NCBI RefSeq assembly: GCF_001665395.1
Contig: NZ_LZSG01000070.1
Span: 1-64,000 of the forward strand
DNA: 64,000 nucleotides
DNA from: Mycobacterium sp. 1164966.3
Lineage (GTDB): Bacteria; Actinomycetota; Actinomycetes; Mycobacteriales; Mycobacteriaceae
Direction of reading: 5' to 3'
Shown: in pieces, positions 39,601 through 47,228 of the stretch
How the letters are laid out: every line of letters begins with the position of its first letter
Numbering within the stretch: the first letter of the stretch is position 1
Program-made: the position numbers and the translations under genes
The notes under the pieces: generated by a model
The model's input: only the letters and a program-made list of their open reading frames with translations
The model's database searches: none
What the model was told of the DNA's origin: nothing

Positions 39601-39739
39601 CGCAGAGCGGGCCGACTGGGCGCGCACCCACCGCGACCTGATCGCCGGCGAGGTCCTGGCCACCAGCTTCGAATTCGGCGAGCCCGGCGACGGCGTGGAG
39701 ATCGGCGACGGCGTACGAGTGAGCATCGCCAAGGTCTAG
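36608..39739 (+). CDS. ileS: Isoleucyl-tRNA synthetase
   Basis: Class I aminoacyl-tRNA synthetase of 1043 residues, charging tRNA-Ile. The HIGH-type signature is PPFANGLPHFGH near residue 58 and the KMSKS-type signature is GQKASKS near 620, with the editing domain between them. ATG at 36608 (MSDSAYP) follows AGGAG and agrees with the M. tuberculosis protein start and length; a longer in-frame opening from 36503 would translate through the T-box and is rejected. Regulated by the isoleucine T-box directly upstream. Confidence 0.97.
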   Translation: MSDSAYPRTDLGADQHGGSPDFPALEAQVLDYWFHDDTFRASIARREGAPAYVFYDGPPFANGLPHFGHLLTGYVKDIVPRYRTMRGYKVDRRFGWDTHGLPAELEVERQLGITDKSQIDDMGIAAFNDACRASVLRYTDEWQTYVTRQARWVDFDNDYKTLDPTYMESVIWAFKQLWDKGLAYEGYRVLPYCWRDETPLSNHELRMDDDVYQSRQDPALTVGFKVSGGQLNGAYLLVWTTTPWTLPSNQAVAVHPDVTYVQVRSGDRRVVLAEARLAAYARELGEEPEVLATYRGDELLGVHYLPPFPYFMDSANAFQVLAGDFVTTEDGTGIVHMAPAYGEDDMSTAEKAGITPVTPVDARGRFDATVPDYQGQHVFDANPQIIRDLKSQTGPAAVNRPVLIRHETYEHPYPHCWRCRNPLIYRAVSSWFVTVTEFRDRMVELNQQITWYPEHVRDGQFGKWLEGARDWSISRNRYWGTPIPVWKSDDPAYPRIDVYGSLDELERDFGVRPDNLHRPYIDELTRPNPDDPTGRSTMRRIPDVLDVWFDSGSMPYAQVHYPFENQDWFDAHYPSDFIVEYIGQTRGWFYTLHVLATAIFDRPAFKTCAAHGIVLGSDGQKASKSLRNYPDVYEVFDRDGSDATRWFLMASPVLRGGNLIVSEQGIREGARQVLLPLWNAYTILRLYAPKVGVWRTDSKHVLDRYILAKLAVLRDDLTEAMEVCDLPGACEQLRLFTEALTNWYVRRSRPRFWEEDTDAIDTLHTVLEVTARLSAPLLPLATEVIWRGLTGERSVHLTDWPEADLLPADAYLVAAMDQVREVCSAASSLRKAKKLRVRLPLPKLTVAVEDPKRLQPFTDLIGDELNVKQVELNDAIDTYGRFELTVNARVAGPRLGKDVQAAIKAVKAGEGVVNADGTLTAGPAVLQPDEYSSRLVAADPEFTAPLPGGAGLVVLDGTVTPELEAEGWAKDRIRELQELRKSTGLDVSDRIRVLMSVPAERADWARTHRDLIAGEVLATSFEFGEPGDGVEIGDGVRVSIAKV

Positions 39740-39746
39740 CTTCGCG

Positions 39747-39799
39747 AAAGTGCAACTGCCCACGCATTTCCAGAGAACGCCCGTCGGCAGTTGCACTTT
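39747..39799. terminator. Hairpin repeat, family B, between ileS and a convergent gene
   Basis: Perfect 14-bp arms AAAGTGCAACTGCC (39747-39760) and its complement (39786-39799) around a 25-nt loop. It occupies nearly the whole gap between the ileS stop and the stop of the leftward methyltransferase, so it probably terminates both. Confidence 0.78.
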
Positions 39800-39804
39800 G
39801 GCGG

Positions 39805-40371
39805 CTAGGGTTTGACCGCCCGCCAGCGCTGCCTACCGGCGCCGGCGTTGACGACGACGTCCTGAAAGCCCGCTGCGCGCAAGCGATCCGGCAACGTCTC
39901 GGGCGGAACGGGGTTGTAAGTGTCGCGAAAATGCAGGATGCGTAACTTCAGCGACGGCACGCTGTCGCTGCCGACAAAGATGCCACCCGGGCGCAGCACG
40001 CGAAAAGCTTCGGCGAACAACCGGTCCTGCAGTTCGGCCGTGGGAACGTGGTGCAGCATGGTGAACGACAACACCGAGCTGAACTCGTTGGCGGGCAAAC
40101 CGGTATCGGTGCCGTCGCCGTTGATGATGCGCGCCCGGTCCCCGTACAGGCTTTGGAGCCGCTGGGCCATCGACGCATCGATCTCGACCGCGGACAGGTC
40201 TGGCGTCTTGTCGATCAGCACTCGCAGAAACGCGCCGTAGCCCGGTCCGATTTCGAGAGTCTTGTCACCGAGTTCCACGTCGGCAAGCACCGTCGGCAAC
40301 ATGTGGTGTTCGACTTCCCTCGCCCAGCGATCCGAGCTGCAGCACAGCCGGTGACAAAGGTTCATTGCCAT
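39805..40371 (-). CDS. Class I SAM-dependent methyltransferase
   Basis: 188 residues with the SAM-binding motif I LEIGPGYGAFLRVL, an acidic motif II (SAVEIDASMAQRL), and LRPGGIFVGSD of motif III; a Methyltransf_11-like enzyme. Substrate unknown. ATG at 40371, with a second ATG two codons later. Divergent from dinX (33 nt between starts) and convergent with ileS. Opposite-strand reading of dinX gives a long open frame in continuation, but the domain begins only here. Confidence 0.85.
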   Translation of the reverse strand: MAMNLCHRLCCSSDRWAREVEHHMLPTVLADVELGDKTLEIGPGYGAFLRVLIDKTPDLSAVEIDASMAQRLQSLYGDRARIINGDGTDTGLPANEFSSVLSFTMLHHVPTAELQDRLFAEAFRVLRPGGIFVGSDSVPSLKLRILHFRDTYNPVPPETLPDRLRAAGFQDVVVNAGAGRQRWRAVKP

Positions 40372-40390
40372 GCTCAAAACCGTAGCCCAA

Positions 40391-40404
40391 TAGCATTGCT
40401 CGCT
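40391..40404 (+). promoter_or_regulatory. -10 element of dinX
   Basis: TAGCAT at 40391-40396 lies 8 nt before the GTG at 40405, consistent with a leaderless or nearly leaderless transcript. No SOS box was recognised. Confidence 0.5.
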
Positions 40405-41817
40405 GTGGAGTCCCGTTGGGTGCTGCACCTGGACATGGATGCGTTTTTCGCCTCCGTCGAACAACTCACCCGGCCCACCCTGCGGGGGCGACCGGTGCTG
40501 GTGGGCGGTCTGGGTGGCCGGGGTGTCGTGGCCGGCGCGAGCTACGAGTCCCGGGTGTTCGGTGCCCGGTCGGCCATGCCGATGCACCAGGCGCGACGGC
40601 TGGTCGGCGTGACGGCGGTGGTGCTGCCGCCGCGCGGCGTGGTCTACGGCGTCGCCAGCCGACGCGTCTTCGATACCGTCCGCAGCCTGGTGCCCGTCGT
40701 GGAGCAGCTGTCCTTCGACGAGGCATTCGGGGAACCGCCCCAGCTGGCCGGGGCGTCGGCCGAGGACGTCGAAGCCTTCTGCGAAAACCTGCGGCGACGG
40801 GTACGCGAGGAGACCGGCCTGGTCGCCAGCGTCGGCGCCGGATCCGGTAAGCAGATCGCGAAGATAGCGTCCGGCCTGGCCAAACCCGACGGTATCCGGG
40901 TGGTCCATCGCACCGAGGAACAGTTGCTGCTCGGTGGGTTGCCGGTACGCCGGCTGTGGGGCATCGGACCGGTCGCCGAGGAGAAGCTGCACCGGCTCGG
41001 CATCGAGACCATCGGCCAGCTGGCCGCGCTCACCGACGCCGAAGCAGCCAACATCCTGGGTGCAACCGTCGGGCCCGCCCTGCATCGACTGGCCCGGGGC
41101 ATCGACGATCGACCCGTCGCCGAGCGTGCCGAGGCCAAGCAGATCAGCGCCGAGTCCACCTTTGCCGTCGACCTGACCACCCTGGACCAGTTGCGCGAAG
41201 CGATCGACCCCATCGCCGAGCATGCACATCAGCGCCTGCTGCGCGACGGCCGTGGTGCGCGCACCGTCACGGTGAAGCTGAAGAAGTCCGACATGAGCAC
41301 ACTGACCCGGTCCGCGACGATGCCCTACGCCACGACGGAAGTGGGCACCCTCGTCGCAGTAGCCCGTCGGCTGCTGCTCGACCCGATGCAGATAGGTCCC
41401 ATTCGCCTTCTCGGCGTTGGGTTTTCGGGGCTGAGCGATGTGCACCAGGAATCGCTGTTCCCGGATTTGGAACTCTCGGAGCCGGAGTCGGATTCCCAAC
41501 ATCCCGTCGAAACCGCGAACGAGGCGATGTTCGCACCGGGTTCCGAGGCCTCGCCCTGGCGGATCGGTGACGACGTCACGCACCCCGGTTTCGGCCACGG
41601 CTGGGTGCAGGGTGCGGGCCACGGGGTGGTCACCGTGCGATTCGAGACCCGGGGTTCGGGGCCGGGACAGGCTCGGACCTTCCCCGCCGACACCGGCGAC
41701 CTCGCCCGCGCCAACCCGATCGACTCGCTGGACTGGCCGGACTACGTCGGCGCACTACGTGACGAGCAGCCGGCGGAAGGCTCAACCCCAGCGGTCGACG
41801 ACGTCGGCGACGGGTAA
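40405..41817 (+). CDS. dinX: Y-family DNA polymerase IV
   Basis: Translesion DNA polymerase of 470 residues. The palm has HLDMDAFFASVEQ (first catalytic aspartates) and QLSFDEAF (the D-E pair); the HhH fingers segment has LWGIGPVAEEKLHRLGI, and the little-finger domain follows. It belongs to the dinX (Rv1537) group by position and sequence. The C-terminal 100 residues diverge more and end in VDDVGDG. GTG start fits the -10 box. Its last 36 nt overlap the 3' end of ansA, which is read in the opposite direction. Confidence 0.95.
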   Translation: MESRWVLHLDMDAFFASVEQLTRPTLRGRPVLVGGLGGRGVVAGASYESRVFGARSAMPMHQARRLVGVTAVVLPPRGVVYGVASRRVFDTVRSLVPVVEQLSFDEAFGEPPQLAGASAEDVEAFCENLRRRVREETGLVASVGAGSGKQIAKIASGLAKPDGIRVVHRTEEQLLLGGLPVRRLWGIGPVAEEKLHRLGIETIGQLAALTDAEAANILGATVGPALHRLARGIDDRPVAERAEAKQISAESTFAVDLTTLDQLREAIDPIAEHAHQRLLRDGRGARTVTVKLKKSDMSTLTRSATMPYATTEVGTLVAVARRLLLDPMQIGPIRLLGVGFSGLSDVHQESLFPDLELSEPESDSQHPVETANEAMFAPGSEASPWRIGDDVTHPGFGHGWVQGAGHGVVTVRFETRGSGPGQARTFPADTGDLARANPIDSLDWPDYVGALRDEQPAEGSTPAVDDVGDG

Positions 41818-42717
41818 CCCCGCCGCCAGCGCGGCCATTACCAGCACCCGGGTCTGCGGCGGTGCCAGGTTCGGCACCATGATCGCCCCGGCCTCCACCA
41901 AATCGTGTCCGGGACCGTATCCCGCACTGACCCGTCCGCCGGGGACTCGCGTGGACACCGCGACCGTCACCCCATCGCGGCAGTGCCGGCGAACCCCCTC
42001 GACCACGGCGTCCCCGGCATTGCCCGACCCGACCGCCTCCAGCACCACGGCGCGTGCCCCGGCCGCCACACACGCTTCCAGCGCCACCGCGTCGCTACCC
42101 AGGTAGGCGGCGACGATGTCGACCCGCGGCGCGCCGCCAGCGCGCACATCGCCGACATATGGGCGGGTCTTAGCCCCAAGGGTGATCTCGCCGGAAACCG
42201 TGCCGAGCGTCTCACCGATAAACCCGCTCAGGTCGGCGGTGGCGGCTTTCCGCAGGCCCAACGGCTGCATGACCCTGCCGGCGAAACACACCAGCACGCC
42301 CTGGTCAACCGCCTGCGCACTGGCCGCCAGTGCCAACGCATCGCGCAGATTTGCCGGGCCGTCCGCGTCTGGCGCGTCGGCACTGCGCATGGCACCGGTC
42401 ATTACGACCGGGGCCCGCCCGCAGTAGGTCAGCTCGAGCCACAGCGCAGTCTCCTCGAGGGTGTCGGTCCCGTGCGTGATGACGAATCCGCCGGCGCCGC
42501 GATCGGTCGCCGTCTGCATCGCAGCGCGGATCCGATCCCAGTCGGCCGGCGTCAGCTGCGAGCTGTCCAGCGCCATCAGGTCGACGATGTCGATGTCGAG
42601 GTCGCTGTCGAGACCCGCCATCAGGTCCGCGCCGCCGCGGCTGGGCCGGCGCACCCCGTCGGCGCCCCGGGTGGTGGCAATCGTGCCGCCAGTAGTGATG
42701 ACGGTGACGCGGGCCAT
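41782..42717 (-). CDS. ansA: L-asparaginase
   Basis: 311 residues, type I/II asparaginase fold, hydrolysing L-asparagine to aspartate and ammonia. The catalytic threonines appear in the N-terminal TTGGTIATTR and in HGTDTLEETA, with MTGAMR following. Corresponds to Rv1538c. No signal peptide, so cytoplasmic as sequenced. It converges on dinX with a 36-nt overlap; upstream lies the insertion element rather than lspA. Confidence 0.95.
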   Translation of the reverse strand: MARVTVITTGGTIATTRGADGVRRPSRGGADLMAGLDSDLDIDIVDLMALDSSQLTPADWDRIRAAMQTATDRGAGGFVITHGTDTLEETALWLELTYCGRAPVVMTGAMRSADAPDADGPANLRDALALAASAQAVDQGVLVCFAGRVMQPLGLRKAATADLSGFIGETLGTVSGEITLGAKTRPYVGDVRAGGAPRVDIVAAYLGSDAVALEACVAAGARAVVLEAVGSGNAGDAVVEGVRRHCRDGVTVAVSTRVPGGRVSAGYGPGHDLVEAGAIMVPNLAPPQTRVLVMAALAAGLPVADVVDRWG

Positions 42718-42800
42718 GCTGGGATCTTCGCGCAGGGCATTGGTTTACTCGCATGCGGGGTCCTGTGATGAACCGTACCGGTAAGTCCGGAGACATTCTG

Positions 42801-43359
42801 ATGTCAAGTTGGCGGCGTGGGTGGGTGTGGATCCGCAGACGGCGTATTCGTGGGTGGGGGAGGATCGGATGTCGGTTCCGTTCGGGCGCTCGCCGTCGCG
42901 CACGATCCTGGTCGAGGCGGCGAAGTGGAGTGGGCCTCAGTGTGGTGGTGTAGGCCCGGATGTCCGGCGATGATCAGCCGCGGGGTCGGATCGTCGGGCC
43001 TCCCTGCTGACTGGGTGGCCACCGGCAGGCGGGTCAGGTGGTCGGGAGAGGCTAGGGCATGAATGGCATAGGCACGACGCCCGTATTTTGTCGGACCCGT
43101 CCGCCAGAGTGATGGTTGTGGAGCATCAGGGTCCGCTGGCCCGTATCGCGGTCGAGCATCTGGTACCGCGCTGGCGGCCCAGTGCCGGCGGTTCGTGGTC
43201 GTCGACGACGGTGAGAGCACCGCGCAATTGGTGCGCGACATGATCGAGGTGCTCACCAGCATTTGCGCCGGGTTGTATAGACGCCGCGGCCCCCGGAATC
43301 GGGTACCTCGCGCAGTGACCGCGATGAAGCACGTGGAACCCGCTACCAAGGCCGGGTGA
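42801..43359 (+). pseudogene. tnpA: IS607-type tnpA remnant (serine recombinase)
   Basis: The N-terminal MerR-like helix-turn-helix is readable from 42806 (KLAAWVGVDPQTAYSWVGED) but is out of frame with the nearest ATG and stops at a TGA near 42977. The catalytic N-terminal part of the resolvase (the YARVSS region) cannot be found. The downstream core is readable in pieces: LSDPSARVMVVEH from about 43077, then after a frameshift near 43160 FVVVDDGESTAQLVRDMIEV to the stop at 43359. It is therefore not functional, and the element cannot move by itself. Confidence 0.8.
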
Positions 43360-43363
43360 ATCC

Positions 43364-44887
43364 GTGGCGCGGTTTGAGATCCCGGAAGGCTGGACGGCGC
43401 AAGCGTATCGGTTTGCACTGGATCCGACGGCGGCCCAACTGCAGGCGTTGTGCTCGCATGCCGGAGCGCGCAATTTCGCCTTCAACACGATGTTGGCGGC
43501 GGTCAAAGCCAACCTGGATCAGCGGACCGCAGAGAAAACCTATGGCCTGGCCGCAGAGGAGCTGACCCCGTGTCTTGGCTGGTCGATGCGCTCGCTGCGT
43601 GATGAGTGGAACCAGCGCAAGCATGTCGTGGCGGTGGGTGAGGACGGCATGCCGTGGTGGGAGGAAAACAGCAAGGAGGCCTACGCGTCGGGGTGTCAGG
43701 CGTTGGCCAACGCGCTGCAGAACTGGTCCACCTCGCGCACAGCGCGCCGCAAGGGTCCGCGGGTGGGTTTTCCCCGGTTTAAGTCCAAGCGCCACTCGGT
43801 CAAAAAGTTTACCTTCACTACCGGGGCGTTGCGGGTCGAACCGGACCGCCGCCATGTGGTGTTACCCCGTATCGGGCGGGTGCGCACCCTAGAGTCGACC
43901 CGCAAACTGGCCCGCCGGCTTGAGACCAGCACGGCGCGGATCCTGTCGGCCACCGTCAGTTTCACCGGCGGGCGGTGGCACTGCGCCTTTCAGGTGATCG
44001 TTGCAGGTAAGACCCGGCCCGCGCACGCCTGCCGATCCCGGCATCCGGTGGTCGGTGTGGATGTCGGGGTCAAAGACCTACTGGTGATTGCCGCCCCGGA
44101 CGGGACAGAGGTGGCCCGCATCCCCGCGCCCAAACCTTTGGCGCGGGCGCAATCACGGTTGCGAGCCGCTCAGCGTCAGGCCGCGCGCCGGTGCGGCCCC
44201 TATGATCCGAAGACCCAGACGCGCCGGGAGCCCTCGAAACGCTGGCAGCGCGCTATCGCGCGGGTGGGGCGGATTCATGCTTGGGTGGCCGCGATCCGCG
44301 CCCAGGAGATCCACCAGGCCACCACCGATCTTGCGGTGGCACATCAGGTGGTGGCGGTCGAGGAGCTCGCGGTCAAGAACATGGCGCGGCGGAGTGGGCG
44401 GCGCAAACGCGGTCTCAACCGCGCCCTGGGGGATGCCGCGCTCGGCCGCATCGCCACCCAACTGGGCTACAAGACCACCTGGTATGGCGCCCAATTGGTG
44501 AGAGCACCCAGATTCTTCCCGTCGACTCAACTGTGTTCGCGCTGCGCGGCGAAAACCAAGCTTCGTCTGCGCGACCGTATTTACCGTTGCCGCAACGGAT
44601 GCCCGCCTTTGTGTCGAGATTTGAATGCGGCGATCAACCTCGCCCGCCTCGGCGACCCCACCCACGGCGGGGGAAGAAGGACCGGTACCGGCAGTAGGCC
44701 GGCCGCCAGCGTTTCGGCTGGAGATGGACGTGGAGCCTTCCACAAGACCAGCCCCATCACCACCTCGGGTGTGGTGGGGGACGGCAGGAGGCGACGAAGC
44801 GTCAACCCCGCACCCCGCGGGGACCGCTGCTCCGCAAGGAGAAGCTGCCTGAAATGCAAGCCACCCAAACGCTTACATTTCAGGTGA
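43364..44887 (+). CDS. tnpB: IS607-type TnpB, RNA-guided nuclease family
   Basis: 507 residues. The RuvC-like motifs are all present: GVDVGVKDLLVI (first Asp), VAVEELAVKNM (Glu) and RDLNAAINLAR (last Asp), with a zinc-finger-type CSRC...CRNGC between the last two. The TnpB family are RNA-guided DNA endonucleases, ancestral to Cas12, that use an omega RNA from the 3' end of the element. GTG start 4 nt after the tnpA remnant. The last 70 or so residues look unlike TnpB tails; the +1 frame ends in GGDEASTPHPAGT and GEAA at 44852, as I recall for mycobacterial homologues, suggesting a frameshift after the catalytic core. The core itself appears undamaged. Confidence 0.85.
   Translation: MARFEIPEGWTAQAYRFALDPTAAQLQALCSHAGARNFAFNTMLAAVKANLDQRTAEKTYGLAAEELTPCLGWSMRSLRDEWNQRKHVVAVGEDGMPWWEENSKEAYASGCQALANALQNWSTSRTARRKGPRVGFPRFKSKRHSVKKFTFTTGALRVEPDRRHVVLPRIGRVRTLESTRKLARRLETSTARILSATVSFTGGRWHCAFQVIVAGKTRPAHACRSRHPVVGVDVGVKDLLVIAAPDGTEVARIPAPKPLARAQSRLRAAQRQAARRCGPYDPKTQTRREPSKRWQRAIARVGRIHAWVAAIRAQEIHQATTDLAVAHQVVAVEELAVKNMARRSGRRKRGLNRALGDAALGRIATQLGYKTTWYGAQLVRAPRFFPSTQLCSRCAAKTKLRLRDRIYRCRNGCPPLCRDLNAAINLARLGDPTHGGGRRTGTGSRPAASVSAGDGRGAFHKTSPITTSGVVGDGRRRRSVNPAPRGDRCSARRSCLKCKPPKRLHFR
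44690..44884 (+). ncRNA. Candidate omega RNA region of tnpB
   Basis: By family rule the guide RNA of TnpB covers the 3' end of tnpB and the right end of the element. This stretch is where it should lie and it ends in a strong hairpin. Not demonstrated; the exact right end and guide junction cannot be fixed. Confidence 0.3.
44848..44884 (+). terminator. Hairpin at the right end of the IS607 element
   Basis: Arms CCTGAAATG (44848-44856) and CATTTCAGG (44876-44884), plus AAGC/GCTT inside after a 1-nt mismatch, with a 9-nt loop. It begins at the TGA of the alternative TnpB frame and ends 17 nt before the lspA start. It could be a terminator, the end structure of the element, or part of the lspA leader. 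Confidence 0.6.
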
Positions 44888-44901
44888 CGGATGATGGGGG
44901 A

Positions 44902-45501
44902 GTGCCTGACGAACCCACAGGATCGGCTGAGCCGCAGACTGCGACCGCTGGTGAAAGCGAAGCCCCGCCGCAGAGTCCTCCCCGGCGGCTGCGCCTGCTG
45001 CTGACCGTCGCGGCAGTCGTCCTGACGCTCGACATCGTCACCAAAGTGCTGGCCGTGCGACTGCTCCCCCCTGGTCAACCGGTGTCGATCATCGGCGACA
45101 CGGTGACCTGGACTTTGGTGCGCAACTCGGGGGCTGCGTTCTCCATGGCGACCGGATACACGTGGGTATTGACCCTGATCGCGACCGGTGTCGTGGCCGG
45201 CATCTTCTGGATGGGGCGACGGCTGGTGTCGCCGTGGTGGGCCATCGGCCTGGGCATGATCCTCGGTGGCGCGATGGGCAACCTGGTGGACCGGTTCTTC
45301 CGTTCGCCCGGGCCGCTGCGGGGACACGTGGTGGATTTCTTGTCTGTCGGCTGGTGGCCGGTGTTCAACGTCGCGGACCCTTCCGTCGTCGGCGGGGCCA
45401 TCCTGCTGGTGGTGCTGTCCGTCTTCGGCTACGACTTCGACAGCGTGGGCCGGCGTAGACCCGGTGAAACCGGCCACCGAGAGGCCGACCAGGCCAAATG
45501 A
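44902..45501 (+). CDS. lspA: Prolipoprotein signal peptidase II
   Basis: Membrane aspartyl protease of 199 residues that cleaves lipoprotein signal peptides after lipidation. Four hydrophobic segments; the catalytic aspartates are in GNLVDRFF and FNVADPSV, and VRNSGAAFSM is the conserved segment after the first helix. Start GTG at 44902 (VPDEPTGSA) agrees with the M. tuberculosis N-terminus; the in-frame ATG at 44854 lies inside the hairpin and is rejected. Translationally coupled to the pseudouridine synthase (ATGA overlap at 45498-45501). The insertion element ends only about 20 nt upstream, so the native promoter may have been displaced. Confidence 0.95.
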   Translation: MPDEPTGSAEPQTATAGESEAPPQSPPRRLRLLLTVAAVVLTLDIVTKVLAVRLLPPGQPVSIIGDTVTWTLVRNSGAAFSMATGYTWVLTLIATGVVAGIFWMGRRLVSPWWAIGLGMILGGAMGNLVDRFFRSPGPLRGHVVDFLSVGWWPVFNVADPSVVGGAILLVVLSVFGYDFDSVGRRRPGETGHREADQAK

Positions 45502-46424
45502 CGGACCGCTCGATGCTCGTCCCGGACGGCCTGGCGGGCATGCGTGTCGACGCGGGCCTGGCGCGCCTTCTTGGCTTGTCGCGCAGCGCAGCGGCGGCTC
45601 TCGCCGAAGACGGCGGTGTCGAACTCGACGGAGTGCAGGCCGGGAAATCGGACCGCCTCACGTCGGGGGCCCTGCTGCAGGTGCGGCTGCCCGAACCGGC
45701 AGCGCCGCTGGAAAACACGCCCGTCGACATCGAGGGCATGACGATCCTGTACTCCGACGACGACATCATCGCCGTCGACAAACCAGCCGCGGTGGCCGCG
45801 CACGCGTCGGTCGGCTGGACGGGCCCCACCGTGCTCGGCGGCTTGGCCGCCGCCGGTTACCGGATCACCACGTCGGGTGTGCACGAGCGGCAGGGAATCG
45901 TGCATCGCCTGGACGTCGGAACGTCGGGGGTGATGGTGGTGGCGCTCTCCGAGCGCGCCTACACCGTGCTCAAGCGCGCGTTCAAGCAGCGCACCGTGGA
46001 CAAGCGCTACCACGCGCTGGTGCAGGGACATCCGGATCCGTCCAGTGGGACCATCGACGCCCCCATCGGCCGGCACCGCGGCAACGAGTGGAAGTTCGCG
46101 GTCACCAAGAACGGCCGGCACAGCATCACCCACTACGACACCGTGGAAGCATTCGTCGCCGCCAGCCTGCTCGACGTGCATCTGGAAACCGGTCGCACGC
46201 ACCAGATCCGGGTGCATTTCGCCGCGCTGCATCACCCGTGCTGCGGCGACCTTGTCTACGGGGCCGATCCGACGTTGGCGAAAAAGCTTGGGCTGCAACG
46301 TCAATGGTTACACGCACGGTCGCTGGCATTCGCTCATCCGGCCGATGGGCGCCGCATCGAGATTGTCAGTCCATACCCACCGGACCTGCAGCACGCGCTT
46401 GACGTATTGCGCGGCGACGGCTGA
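45498..46424 (+). CDS. RluA/RluD-type pseudouridine synthase, Rv1540-like
   Basis: 308 residues. An N-terminal S4 RNA-binding domain (about residues 10-70) precedes the RluA catalytic domain with GIVHRLDVGTSGVMVV, whose Asp is the catalytic residue. It isomerises uridines in 23S rRNA; the exact site is not predictable from sequence alone. Start ATG overlaps the lspA stop, as in M. tuberculosis Rv1539-Rv1540. It converges on the methyltransferase gene with a 6-nt gap and no visible terminator. Confidence 0.93.
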   Translation: MTDRSMLVPDGLAGMRVDAGLARLLGLSRSAAAALAEDGGVELDGVQAGKSDRLTSGALLQVRLPEPAAPLENTPVDIEGMTILYSDDDIIAVDKPAAVAAHASVGWTGPTVLGGLAAAGYRITTSGVHERQGIVHRLDVGTSGVMVVALSERAYTVLKRAFKQRTVDKRYHALVQGHPDPSSGTIDAPIGRHRGNEWKFAVTKNGRHSITHYDTVEAFVAASLLDVHLETGRTHQIRVHFAALHHPCCGDLVYGADPTLAKKLGLQRQWLHARSLAFAHPADGRRIEIVSPYPPDLQHALDVLRGDG

Positions 46425-46430
46425 TCGGAG

Positions 46431-47189
46431 TCATTCGGGCTTCCGGACGTCCACGAGCACCCGTGTCGCGTGCGCGACGAAGGGCCCTTCCGCCTCGATC
46501 TGGTCGTGGAGTTCGCGCAATCGTGTGCGATAGCGCTGCACGCTGAAGTCCGGCACCGCCCAAATCACCTTGCGCAGGAAGTAGACGACGGCGCCGATGT
46601 CGAAGAACTCGGCGCGCAGCCGCTCCATGCGCACATCCACGATCTGCAGCCCAGCGGCTTGCGCCGAGGCGCGCACCGCGTCCGGGTGATACTCGGCCCA
46701 TTTCTGGGGTTGCGGCCCGACGAAGTACTCGACCAGCTCGGACGTCGTGGCGGGTCCGATGTGCTGCGCAAAGTAGGTGCCGCCCGGGCGAAGGACCCGG
46801 GCGAGCTCGGACCACCACACGGCAGTGGGATGACGGCTGGTTATCAGATCGAACGCCGCGTCGGCGAACGGGAGCGGCGGCTCATTCGCCGTCGCGACCA
46901 CCACCACACCCAGCGGATGCAAGCGTCGGGTCGCGATCGCCGCGTTCGGAGGCCACGTCTCGATGGCCGCCATGGTGGGCGGAAAGGGTCCCGCGCCGGC
47001 CAGTACTTCGCCGCCACCGGTGTGAATGTCCAGGGCGGCCGACACCGTCGCCAATCGCTGCTTCAACAGCCGTTGGTAGCCCCAGGAAGGCCGTTGCTCG
47101 GTAGCGCGGCCGTCCAGCCAGGAGAAATCCCAGCCGTCCACGGACACCGCGTCGGCTTCTGCAACCAAATCCTCGAATGTGCGCGCCAT
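46431..47189 (-). CDS. SAM-dependent methyltransferase, Methyltransf_11-like
   Basis: 252 residues. Motifs: LDIHTGGGEVLAGAG as a glycine-rich motif I, PLPFADAAFDLITSRHPTAVW and LRPGGTYFAQHIG. The C-terminal part has aromatic-rich FDIGAVVYFLRKVIWAVPDF. Substrate unknown. It lies 39 nt after the Ldh-like gene on the same strand and may be cotranscribed with it. I do not recall this gene between Rv1540 and glbN in M. tuberculosis, where lprI sits. Confidence 0.85.
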   Translation of the reverse strand: MARTFEDLVAEADAVSVDGWDFSWLDGRATEQRPSWGYQRLLKQRLATVSAALDIHTGGGEVLAGAGPFPPTMAAIETWPPNAAIATRRLHPLGVVVVATANEPPLPFADAAFDLITSRHPTAVWWSELARVLRPGGTYFAQHIGPATTSELVEYFVGPQPQKWAEYHPDAVRASAQAAGLQIVDVRMERLRAEFFDIGAVVYFLRKVIWAVPDFSVQRYRTRLRELHDQIEAEGPFVAHATRVLVDVRKPE

Positions 47190-47228
47190 ACGGGCATTGT
47201 GACGCGGGCCGAAGCGTCTCTGGTTCGC

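Larger units (their letters stand above)
42795..44884 (+). mobile_element. IS607-family insertion between ansA and lspA
   Basis: About 2.1 kb that separates ansA from lspA, which are adjacent in M. tuberculosis. It contains a broken serine-recombinase gene of IS607 TnpA type followed by tnpB, the standard IS607 order. IS607 elements have no terminal inverted repeats or target duplication, so the ends are approximate: the left one is set at the start of tnpA similarity, the right one at the hairpin after tnpB. Confidence 0.8.

Noticed and set aside
40372..41622. Extension of the methyltransferase frame far upstream on the minus strand
   Set aside because: This is the antisense of dinX; the methyltransferase fold begins only at the ATG near 40371.
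42753..42953. Small rightward ORF near the left end of the insertion element
   Set aside because: It is the wrong frame of the tnpA helix-turn-helix; the real frame has no start codon.
44854..44901. Upstream ATG for lspA
   Set aside because: It lies in the hairpin at the end of the insertion element and adds residues not found in the family; GTG at 44902 has a G-rich ribosome site and the expected sequence.
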